Assembly: GCF_003002955.1 (NCBI RefSeq)
Contig: NZ_PVTJ01000012.1
Coordinates: 1 to 64,000, forward strand
DNA length: 64,000 nt
Direction: 5' to 3'
Source of the DNA: Glycomyces artemisiae
Lineage (GTDB): Bacteria > Actinomycetota > Actinomycetes > Mycobacteriales > Micromonosporaceae
The notes below the pieces were generated by a model. It did no database searches. It was not told the origin of the DNA and saw only the letters and a list, made by a program, of their open reading frames with translations. The position numbers and the translations under genes were made by a program. Each line of letters starts with the position of its first letter. The stretch's first letter is position 1. Below, in pieces: positions 35,703-43,301 of this stretch.

Positions 35703-35715
35703 GCGGTTACTGGCC
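35703..35715. repeat. Inverted copy of the 13-mer upstream of the relaxation gene
   Basis: GCGGTTACTGGCC here is the exact reverse complement of 34488-34500. The rest of 35615-35862 holds no gene; an A/T-rich patch ATATATACATAT follows at about 35724. Confidence 0.55.
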
Positions 35716-35862
35716 AGCCCGACATATATACATATCCCCCAGGGCGAAAAAGAAAGGGTCGGGCCGTCCGGTTCGCTGGCCGGAACCTCCTCGTTCGCCT
35801 TGGGCTGCTTCGTATCCTCTCCAGTGCTACGTATTCCCGGGTCCCATGGTTAGGATCGACGG

Positions 35863-36428
35863 GTGCAGACGGGTCTGGTCAACGAAGCGCGAGCGCTCGC
35901 GGAGAGGGAGCTGAGTGAATCGCTGCCGCGCCGGTGGAGGCACGTTACCGCGGTAGCTGCGAAGGCCGAACGTCTCGCCACTCTGCTGCCCGCTGAGCGC
36001 GACCGACTCGCTCTCGTAGCCGCCGCAGTACTGCATGACGTCGGGTACGCGCCCTCCGTCGCGGTAACCGGCTTTCACCCGCTCGACGGGGCCCGGTGGC
36101 TGCAGTCGATCAAGTTCGACGGTCGAGTAGCAGCGCTCGTCGCCCACCACACGAATGCCCTAGTAGAAGCTGAGCTGCGTGGTCTCGCTGCCGACCTCCT
36201 CGATGAATTCGATCGGGAGGATTCCCCGGTTACTGACCTGCTTTGGTTCTGCGACCTGACTACCGGCCCGGATGGCCAGGATTTCTCGGTCCAAGAGCGC
36301 GTCGAGGAGGTTCGCCAGCGCTACGGCCTAGCTCAGTGGTTCGGGAGTTCATCAACCGAAGCGCCGGGGTCTTCCACGAAGTGGCGAAGCGGGTGGAAGC
36401 ATTGTTCCCACCATCTCACCCGATGTAG
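35863..36428 (+). pseudogene. HD-domain phosphohydrolase, frameshifted near the C-terminus
   Basis: HD proteins hydrolyse phosphate esters, often nucleotides. The N-terminal frame from GTG 35863 has RRWRHVTAVA, the metal-binding HD in AAVLHDVGYAP, a second His region TGFHPLDGARWL and LVAHHTNALVEAE. After RYG (about 36328) the reading frame changes: the expected continuation SVVREFINRSAGVFHEVAKRVE is in another frame and stops at 36428, while the original frame runs on to 36474 with unrelated sequence. One missing C in GGCC(C)T explains it. It may be a natural mutation or a sequencing error. TAGGAT six bases before the GTG suggests a leaderless start. Confidence 0.8.
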
Positions 36429-36886
36429 GGCTCCGCAAGCCGCTTCAGACCATGGTCAATGCGCATCCGCATAGACGGGTTGATCGAGAGATCGTCAAGC
36501 TCATCAGGCGCGATCCAGGCAACGCGGACCGATTCAGCACTCGAAGCTAGTCGGCCCCCGGTCGGCCTCGCTCGGAACGCGATCGAGAACTGCTGGCGGA
36601 CTTCGCCATCTCCGTATTCGATGAGGTGACCCGGATCGGTGTACAGCCCGATGATGCCGATGACCTCGATGTCGAGCCCGGTTTCTTCCTTGGCCTCACG
36701 GACCGCTGTGTCCGCGATGCGCTCACCGAGATCATGGCCGCCACCCGGCAGAGCCCAGTCGCCATTGTCGGAGCGTTGGATGAGCAGCACCCGGCCCTCG
36801 TCATTGGTCACGAAGGCGACCGTTGACGGCACAACACTGTTGGGCTCTGGAGCATCAGGGTTGTTGATGTGGTCGATGCGGCTCAT
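36416..36886 (-). CDS. Nudix hydrolase
   Basis: The 156-residue protein has a complete Nudix box, GHDLGERIADTAVREAKEETGLDI, preceded by GDWALPGGG, so it should hydrolyse a nucleoside diphosphate linked to another moiety. Substrate unknown. Its start overlaps the stop of the XRE regulator gene (ATGA), indicating coupled translation. It overlaps the end of the convergent HD gene by about 13 bases. Confidence 0.9.
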   Translation of the reverse strand: MSRIDHINNPDAPEPNSVVPSTVAFVTNDEGRVLLIQRSDNGDWALPGGGHDLGERIADTAVREAKEETGLDIEVIGIIGLYTDPGHLIEYGDGEVRQQFSIAFRARPTGGRLASSAESVRVAWIAPDELDDLSINPSMRMRIDHGLKRLAEPYIG

Positions 36887-37650
36887 GGCCTCACCTTCCC
36901 ATGACCGCCGGTCCAGGAATCGCGAGACGCGGACCAGACCCGATCGAAGCTGTCGGCGTAAGAGTTGAACAGGGTCCCGCCCGCGAGCCTGCGTAGGTGC
37001 AAAACGGGGGCATGGGCGGCTGGGAACCCGTAGAGATGCGTGTTGACCGGCATCTCGTCGTCGTACCGGTAGATGCTGTTGTACAGGGTCGCGGTGTGAA
37101 ACCCCACGAAGACGCCCTCGGTCTCTCGCAGTTTCTCGTAGAAGGACAAAACGTTGCGTATCTTGGCGGCGAGCGCTTGACCGATGCCTTCCTCGCGTCC
37201 GCGCGTCGCGACGGCTTCACAGTCAGGATCACCCAGCAGCACCGTGATCTTGGTTCCCGCCCTCGCCTTCGCCTTCAGCGCGTCGATCAGGTCGGGATCA
37301 TGCTCGGGCAGGAAGAGGCCCGCGTAGACGAGGATGCCGATCCGTTCAGTGGCATTGTCGAACAGCCTCCGCCAGAGGTCACTTGGAACCTGGAATCGGC
37401 GCGGGTAGGTGCAGATCACTTCCGACTGCGAGACACGCGCCTGCCGATCCGCGGTGTCGATGCTTGGCCAGAGGTACTCCTCGGTCTCGTCGAGCATCGC
37501 AGCGAGGGCGGAGCGGTGCCTTGGGTAAGGAGTCCGTCCCCTGCTGATCCAGCGCCGCACCGTCTTGGCATCGACTTCAAGGTCGTCCGCTAGAGCCTCG
37601 GGCGTAACCCCCGCGGCCTGCATGGCGTCTTTCAATCTCTCGTTCGGCAT
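36883..37650 (-). CDS. XRE-type regulator with C-terminal ligand-like domain (DUF5919-like)
   Basis: The 255-residue protein has an N-terminal helix-turn-helix (ALADDLEVDAKTVRRWISRGRTPYPRHR) and a large C-terminal domain with phospholipase-D-like flavour (ITVLLGDPDCEAV, then a closing AHAPVLHLRRLAGG) but without a clear HKD motif. Similar proteins are encoded next to Nudix genes in many actinomycetes, and the pair could respond to a nucleotide-derived signal. I chose ATG 37650; a GTG at 37662 adds four residues. Confidence 0.75.
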   Translation of the reverse strand: MPNERLKDAMQAAGVTPEALADDLEVDAKTVRRWISRGRTPYPRHRSALAAMLDETEEYLWPSIDTADRQARVSQSEVICTYPRRFQVPSDLWRRLFDNATERIGILVYAGLFLPEHDPDLIDALKAKARAGTKITVLLGDPDCEAVATRGREEGIGQALAAKIRNVLSFYEKLRETEGVFVGFHTATLYNSIYRYDDEMPVNTHLYGFPAAHAPVLHLRRLAGGTLFNSYADSFDRVWSASRDSWTGGHGKVRP

Positions 37651-37818
37651 GAGGACACCCACCCAGGGACGAGTTCGGTTGCGGAGGACGTCTTTTCGCG
37701 TCCCATTGTGTAGTTCTAACGTCCCCGTCTGTCAAGCACCATCCTTTGTATGCCGTTTTTCACCAGGTCAAGGCAGGGCGGCGTAGACGAAACCATTCGA
37801 TCGGATGAAGGGAGACCG

Positions 37819-38385
37819 ATGATGGCGGAACCAGCTACACAACCCGGGACGGTCAAGTCAGAAGTGCTCGGAGAATGGTTTACGGACAACGGAAACCAGC
37901 TGACGCTGCTGGCCCGACCGGGCACCGGCTACGCCTCGGTGTGGCTGTCGTACCACGGCCAGCCGGTGAAGATCGGTCGCGCGCTCCACGCAGTAGGGGT
38001 TGTCCGCGAGGTTCGCTGGGAAGGCCTCTGGGCCGAGCAGACCGACGCGTGGAAGTCCCAACAGCGCAGCCACATCACAGCGCTCATCGCTGCCCGCCAC
38101 GCCGGCCAGCCTCCAGCACCCAAAGCCGAACTCCCATCCAGCGTCCTCGGCACCTTCAACATCGACGGCTTCCGGTTCGCCGTCGAACCGACGCTCGCAC
38201 CCGAGCACGCGGTGCTCAGCGTCATCAACGTGTCCGGCGGGCTGACTCCGGTAGCCGATCTCCTCCACGACAACGGCCACCTCTGCGGCCTGGCACCCCG
38301 CCCAGGCTGGAAGTCAACACCAGAAGACCGCAAGCGCCGCTGGCGACGCGAGTCGGAAGCGATCCTGACCCAAGCCACGGCCTAA
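37819..38385 (+). CDS. Hypothetical protein
   Basis: The 188-residue soluble product begins MMAEPATQPGTVKSEVLGEW; GGGAG lies five bases before the ATG. It has an internal repeat of a beta-rich unit (VLGEWFTDNGNQLTLL and later VLGTFNIDGFRFAVEP) and a basic, Arg-rich C-terminus. No family recognised. It is divergent from the XRE regulator and followed by a strong hairpin. Confidence 0.65.
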   Translation: MMAEPATQPGTVKSEVLGEWFTDNGNQLTLLARPGTGYASVWLSYHGQPVKIGRALHAVGVVREVRWEGLWAEQTDAWKSQQRSHITALIAARHAGQPPAPKAELPSSVLGTFNIDGFRFAVEPTLAPEHAVLSVINVSGGLTPVADLLHDNGHLCGLAPRPGWKSTPEDRKRRWRRESEAILTQATA

Positions 38386-38409
38386 GGCCGTCTCTAACTT
38401 TTCTCTTCT

Positions 38410-38441
38410 GCGGGGCACGCCGGGTGGACGGCGTGCCCCGC
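38410..38441 (+). terminator. Terminator after the 37819-38385 gene
   Basis: GCGGGGCACGCCG and CGGCGTGCCCCGC form a 13-bp perfect stem with a short loop, 24 bases after the stop codon. Confidence 0.75.
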
Positions 38442-38539
38442 CCCCAAGAACTCAGGAACGCGGGCAGCGCGACGGATGGCCTTGGTCCCGCCACTCCGCA
38501 GCGCGCGATTCATCCCCGGATTCCAACAAAGAGAGGCAC

Positions 38540-38689
38540 ATGCTCATCCTTACCTGGAACCTCGAGGACCTTCAACAGGATCTCGCCATTCGCGGTAACA
38601 CGCTAGTTCGCGCGGGACCCCGGGTCGAGGCGCTCACCAACGCTGCCGCAAGCTTCGGAGCCAACATCGGCGCGAAGTCGACGGAGTGA
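38540..38689 (+). CDS. Possible 49-residue protein
   Basis: ATG 38540 has GAGAGG four bases upstream and opens a 49-codon ORF (MLILTWNLEDLQQDLAIRG then GPRVEALTNAAASFG). The helical pattern resembles the beginning of small phage tail or capsid-completion proteins, which suggests a truncated remnant. Evidence is limited to the ribosome site and amino-acid pattern. Confidence 0.35.
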   Translation: MLILTWNLEDLQQDLAIRGNTLVRAGPRVEALTNAAASFGANIGAKSTE

Positions 38690-39025
38690 AGGTCCTGGAA
38701 GTGGCTAACTCACATTAAAGACACCCACCGCATGATGCGCTATCTCTTCGAGGCGAAGCGAATCCAGCTCTCAGCCAATCCAGCATTGGCGAAAGATCTG
38801 CAAGTCCAAGACCTTCGGAGCCAAGGCTCTCTTCTGGCATTTAGCAACGGCCACTTCTTTACTGCAGCCTGCGGCAATTATGTCGGCACCAACAACTGGG
38901 CATCCAGTGGAGATCAAAACCTTTCGCAAACCCAAAACAAGCAGATTCAAGAGAAACCAAGAGTATCTTCAGTTCAAAATATCATCCGCAAATTTCACGA
39001 TCGATACTTACATTCGAATCGGCAC
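38690..39025. other. AT-richer stretch without a convincing gene
   Basis: Base composition shifts to A/T-rich here, at the start of the block that continues to about 42,500. A plus-strand ORF at 38732-39181 has no ribosome site, poor codon bias and low-complexity polar content, and I do not support it. Confidence 0.5.
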
Positions 39026-39262
39026 TTAACTGGCAACGCTTATAGCCGCGGCACGAGAGAATACGAATCCAGGCGGAATGTCGATCAAGACAACGATATA
39101 GAAGAGTCGCCCCGTGACAGCGCAAACACAGCGCAGCTTTTCACGACGCTCACTCGCCCGAGCAAACTCCTGAGGCCTTGAGTGAACCTCAATCTGAACA
39201 GTATGTCGACTAGAACAAAACGGACATTTGCTGATAGATTGGCTCTGTACTCGTCTTCCCAT
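39026..39262 (-). CDS. Possible small zinc-knuckle protein
   Basis: The ORF from ATG 39262 (GGGGAG nine bases upstream) gives 78 residues with KCPFCSSRHTVQIEVHS, a spacer of about 20 residues and LRCVCAVTGRLFYIVVLID. Paired CxxC and CxC knuckles around a Thr-Gly turn look like a small zinc-ribbon protein. It lies 228 bases past the end of the convergent-side restriction gene on the same strand. No family recognised. Confidence 0.4.
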   Translation of the reverse strand: MGRRVQSQSISKCPFCSSRHTVQIEVHSRPQEFARASERREKLRCVCAVTGRLFYIVVLIDIPPGFVFSRAAAISVAS

Positions 39263-39489
39263 TACGAGACACTCCCCAAGAAGTCTGCTTGGCTCGGGCG
39301 GCAGAACCCGACTCCAGACATCATACAACTTCGCGAGGAGTAATCGCGTTCGAGTTCAGGCCACTCCGTATTTACCAACTCGGAGACGTCCGGCAGACTC
39401 GCCGAGTACAGGGAGATTCGAAGTCTCCCTGACTTTGGGCGACCGAATTGAAAACATTGCGAAGCCTCACCCGCACTGGAAGACTGAGA

Positions 39490-42480
39490 CTAAAAGGCCT
39501 CGACGACCGGCAATGAGTTGTCATCGACGTCCGAGTAGATATCCACAGGTGGCCCCCATACTTCCTGAGCCTCTTGGCCCAAGGCCTCAATAGTCTCCAA
39601 TGCTCGGCGCTGCTGAGCATATGCTTCTTGAAGTTGTTGAGCCCTAACTATCTGCTCCGACAATGCAGGGAGGGGCGGAAGGGGAAATTCGAGCAGCTTC
39701 TCCGCGCTTTCAAGTCGAGTCCGGTTACTTGTTCCGGTAGCGAATCCGTACAGCATCTCCTGCGCAGCCTTAGTACGCAGCAGGATCTGAACATACTCAG
39801 GCACGGCCTCAACACCCGGGCGTACACGGTACGGATACATCTCCTTGCTCATAACAAGCCCTGCAACGTCTTGACCAGCAACAGCAATTGCTCCATGCAC
39901 TAGATCGATTGATGAAAGAATAAGATCCCCATTCTCAACAACCCACAAGGAACGGGGAGAGTACGCAACCGATGCCCGCCCTTTATAAGCGACGGTCCCA
40001 GTCCTCGTGGCTACCGCAAAGTCATATTCGCCAGTCCTGGATGCTGGCGGGTGTTTAACCGAAGCGATTTCGAGAACATCACCAAAAGAGATAAGTTTGC
40101 CGTGCTTAGCCAGCAATTCCTCACGTCTTTGATTGAACCGCGCATGATAGAAGTCGAGTCGATCACTACGATGTCCTTCGGGGGAGCGGGCGATAAATGC
40201 AGTCGAGTGACCCGGAACTGACTGCGCTGCTGAAAGTGCTGTTCTTTCGTCAATATACTTTCCGCGGTAGGATTTCTCAATAGCGGAGCAGAAGTAGCGG
40301 TAAAAGTCACGAACAAGTGGCAGATCATTGCCAATCCATTTCCCAACCGCATTGTACCCGACGCGCTCGGCATGTGCATAGAAAATCGGTTCACGCTGAC
40401 TTAGGCTCATATCTGGCTTCTTGGAAAGAAACAAGATCGAAGTCTTCGCGTCTGTGTGGGCCAAATATTTGAAAGCGTCCCGCGACAGACTAACTACGCC
40501 CTTTACAAAAAAGTGCGTACGAATGAAGTCTCGGACATGTGCATACTCAGGCGTGTTAAGAACCGCTTCGTCTACGACAATGGCGGCCTGGCCACCAGCC
40601 CACTCCACCTTCTCACCCGGGAGTCGTTCTGCCTTCAGGTACTGCGCGATGGCCCCAATAAATAGAGCGCCGCCCTTCAACATCCTTCCGCGGGGACGCC
40701 GCGTGACGGTGTCTTGTGCTATTTTGGTACGAAGCTCTGCTATCTCGGCGTTGATAGCGTCAAGCCGACTATTGAGACGAGATATCGTTGATTGCGCAGA
40801 TCCGGTGTCCTGTAGGGCTCGACGAATCTTCTCCTGAACATCGTCTCGCTTTTCATACAGTTTCGCCAGCTGTGTTTCCTCAAGAGTCTCGAGCGGAACC
40901 ACACCGAGCCAATTATAGAATGTCTCGGCCTTCACGACGAGCGAATCAGCATCCCAGTGTCCCGCCGTGAAAACCGAAGCCAGTCGTTCCCATTCGGATT
41001 CTGCTACCAGATAGTCAGTATCTCCGAGCGGTGGATTTGTAAGAACTACATCGACCGAGCTATTTATCCCGCTAGTAGAATTCGGAAGAACCGGATGATG
41101 CCCAAGCGTTAGACCATTTGCGGAAACTACGCCTGATTTGCCGTCACCATGGATGAACATATTCATCTTGGCAATTGTGGCAACCCATTCGTCGATGTCC
41201 GTGCCGATAAGTTGATCTCTGCGGATAGACTCTTCGATCTTGGATCGATCTCGGGAAGATCGATCCGAATCATCAAGCATGGCATCCATAGCGGAGATCA
41301 GGAAGCGACCAGTACCAACCGCCGGATCGAGCACTCGATCGGTAGAGCGAATCTGGACGATTTCTGCACAGAAATCAACAACTTGCTGCGGGGTAAAGAA
41401 TTGCCCAACTCGCGTATCCTTGTCACCTCTACGGGCGAGAGTCTCGAATACTGCACCAAGAATATCGACTCTTCCTGCATGAAAGTCGTAGTTGTCGAAC
41501 ACTGGCAGGATCAAAGTCTCGACCAGATCATCGCTTAGCTTATTATGCAAGAACTGCTCATTGGAGCGGCGCTGAAGCAGATCAGCCGCCTTAAGCTCGT
41601 CCTCTTCGGCGATTTCATGAAGAAGGAGTTCAACAAGTCGATTTTCAAATTGCCTCTGCGTAGTCTTTGCAACACTAGCTGACCATTCGCGGAAACCGTC
41701 GGCCGTAAATCTATTTGGCTTGCCAGTTTGCCTCTGCGATCGCTCCTCGAAGAGCCTAAGAAAGGCAAGGTAAACAAGACTAATGTTTGCATTATTTCCG
41801 GTTATGCCGTGAGATCGGAACTTGTTTTCAACGTGTTCGAGTTGCTTCTTTAGTTCCCGCTCTCTCAGAGCATCAAATTCACGACTTTCCTCTTCAAGAG
41901 CATCGGCAAGTTCGTTGTCTTCGGGGAAGATCGTCGATTGAATGAGGAGGCGAGCTCGAGCGTCATCAACCGCTTTATCCCATTGTTCAAACAACTGCTT
42001 CAGTCGAACACTGGGATAAAGAGCTGCGTCCGAAGTCATCAACTTATCAATCATCAGTTGAATGGCTTCGAAGTCTACCGCGAGGACTCGGCCAAGTCGT
42101 CCATCACGTTCGTTGCGACGGTTATAGAGATCACGGAAGTTCATGCTCATTCGCGCTGAAGTTCGCGGAGACACATAAAGCAGACCGTAACTGTCAAACT
42201 CGCGCTCTTTGATTTTCCGTTCGAGATGATCCGTAACCGCAGCGAACTCTCCATCCGCCGCAGAGCCTTTGCGCTTAGTCACCTCTACCAAGACCAGGTG
42301 CCGGTTCTGCCGGTCGATGATCTCAATGTCTGGTTTTCCGCCAGGAGAGTGCCGGCTACCTGCGTTGCTGCCGTGATGGACTACCTCACACCCTCTCGGC
42401 TCAAACGCAGCTTTCAGTTCGGCTGCAAGCTGCTGCTCGAGCTCTAGTGATGCGTCGAGGTCGTCATAGCGGCTAGCCAT
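39490..42480 (-). CDS. Single-chain restriction-modification protein (Type IIG-like)
   Basis: The 996-residue protein combines three activities. The N-terminus has a PD-(D/E)XK-type nuclease pattern (GKPDIEII then LVLVEVTKRKG, residues 48-71). The middle is an adenine-specific N6 methyltransferase with motif I VLDPAVGTGRFL (about 395) and motif IV LTNPPL. The last 350 residues resemble a target-recognition domain (FGDVLEIASVKHPPAS then LPPLPALSEQIVRAQQL). Fused cut, methylate and recognise modules define Type IIG enzymes. Motif I departs from the usual DPxCGSGG, and the ExK is EVTK. Codon use is A/T-richer than its neighbours, pointing to recent transfer. Confidence 0.8.
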   Translation of the reverse strand: MASRYDDLDASLELEQQLAAELKAAFEPRGCEVVHHGSNAGSRHSPGGKPDIEIIDRQNRHLVLVEVTKRKGSAADGEFAAVTDHLERKIKEREFDSYGLLYVSPRTSARMSMNFRDLYNRRNERDGRLGRVLAVDFEAIQLMIDKLMTSDAALYPSVRLKQLFEQWDKAVDDARARLLIQSTIFPEDNELADALEEESREFDALRERELKKQLEHVENKFRSHGITGNNANISLVYLAFLRLFEERSQRQTGKPNRFTADGFREWSASVAKTTQRQFENRLVELLLHEIAEEDELKAADLLQRRSNEQFLHNKLSDDLVETLILPVFDNYDFHAGRVDILGAVFETLARRGDKDTRVGQFFTPQQVVDFCAEIVQIRSTDRVLDPAVGTGRFLISAMDAMLDDSDRSSRDRSKIEESIRRDQLIGTDIDEWVATIAKMNMFIHGDGKSGVVSANGLTLGHHPVLPNSTSGINSSVDVVLTNPPLGDTDYLVAESEWERLASVFTAGHWDADSLVVKAETFYNWLGVVPLETLEETQLAKLYEKRDDVQEKIRRALQDTGSAQSTISRLNSRLDAINAEIAELRTKIAQDTVTRRPRGRMLKGGALFIGAIAQYLKAERLPGEKVEWAGGQAAIVVDEAVLNTPEYAHVRDFIRTHFFVKGVVSLSRDAFKYLAHTDAKTSILFLSKKPDMSLSQREPIFYAHAERVGYNAVGKWIGNDLPLVRDFYRYFCSAIEKSYRGKYIDERTALSAAQSVPGHSTAFIARSPEGHRSDRLDFYHARFNQRREELLAKHGKLISFGDVLEIASVKHPPASRTGEYDFAVATRTGTVAYKGRASVAYSPRSLWVVENGDLILSSIDLVHGAIAVAGQDVAGLVMSKEMYPYRVRPGVEAVPEYVQILLRTKAAQEMLYGFATGTSNRTRLESAEKLLEFPLPPLPALSEQIVRAQQLQEAYAQQRRALETIEALGQEAQEVWGPPVDIYSDVDDNSLPVVEAF

Positions 42481-42555
42481 TGAATGTTGAATCCTCTCAT
42501 GGCCTGACAGGGCTGCTTCGGGTCGAGCCTAGAGATGATATAGGAGTTTGGCACC

Positions 42556-43086
42556 TCATCCCCTGCCAGGTTCGGCTAGAAGTGTGGCAGGGCTTCCACC
42601 ATAGCGCCGAGACGTATTTCCCCAGCTAGAGGCGGCGACCAGGCTTGCAATCTTCGCCACCTCAGCTGGCAGCGGAGAAAGTAACTCAATGTCGTCGTTA
42701 CAGATTCGAGTCTGTCGCGCCAGCTGGGCGAACCGGCGGGTCTGGAACTCGGCGGTTGCCTCGATGTGGTCGACCATGTAGCGGTTGAACTCCTCGAGGT
42801 CTTCGGCGAGGACCCAGCGTTCAAGGATCGCGCGGCTGCCGACTGATGGACTGGGGAGCCCGGCGAGTGCGCAGTCGACCTCGAAGCGAGTCACGTACCC
42901 GACACCCTCTCGGGGTGCGTTCCAGTGACGGGCGATCTTCATCGCATAGTCCTCGTTGAGGACCTGATAGAAGATCGGCTGGTCGGGCAGGCGAAGAGGC
43001 CAAGCGGTCCGTCCGGACTCGCGGACCAGCTCAAGCTCAGCCGGACCACCTAGGCACCACAGGATCATCGACTTCGAGTTAGGCAT
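42556..43086 (-). CDS. Uncharacterised protein, paralogue of 61583-61948, with extended tail
   Basis: Residues 8-115 align closely with the small protein at 61583-61948: shared segments include GPAELELVR, LPDQPIFY, VLNE-YA-KIAR and GVGYVTRF. Databases often label this family 'ADP-ribosylation/crystallin J1', but nothing here suggests that activity. The last 60 residues are not shared, and homology ends within 20 bases of a tRNA-Trp-like sequence at 42,701-42,722. Start ATG 43086 is chosen for agreement with the paralogue; no clear ribosome site is present. Confidence 0.75.
   Translation of the reverse strand: MPNSKSMILWCLGGPAELELVRESGRTAWPLRLPDQPIFYQVLNEDYAMKIARHWNAPREGVGYVTRFEVDCALAGLPSPSVGSRAILERWVLAEDLEEFNRYMVDHIEATAEFQTRRFAQLARQTRICNDDIELLSPLPAEVAKIASLVAASSWGNTSRRYGGSPATLLAEPGRG
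42701..42722 (+). repeat. Imperfect copy of the tRNA-Trp 3' end
   Basis: CAGATTCGAGTCTGTCGCGCC matches the tRNA-Trp sequence at 32395-32416 except for two substitutions and one missing base, in the same orientation. It could be a right attachment site 10.3 kb from the tRNA, or chance, because it lies inside a reading frame. Confidence 0.3.
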
Positions 43087-43301
43087 CGCGCAGGTTCGAT
43101 TTAGTGAGGGGAGGTCTGACATTGACATGCCCCAGGGTCGCCGCGCACCTGGTTTGTGAGTGGGCGGGTCCTGGGCAAACCTGATCGTGCGCGGTCTACC
43201 CTGTGTTCAGCCGCGCGTGAAGTCGTTTTTCGTGGGCGATACCGCCAATAGACGGCCATGCAGGGCCGCAACCTGGGGAAACAAGTTCCCATAGGCCTCG
43301 A

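Noticed and set aside
38732..39181. 149-codon plus-strand ORF
   Set aside because: No ribosome site, polar low-complexity content, weak codon bias, overlaps a better minus-strand candidate.
42556..43086. ADP-ribosylglycohydrolase or crystallin-related enzyme
   Set aside because: The database label for this family is not supported by any motif in the sequence.
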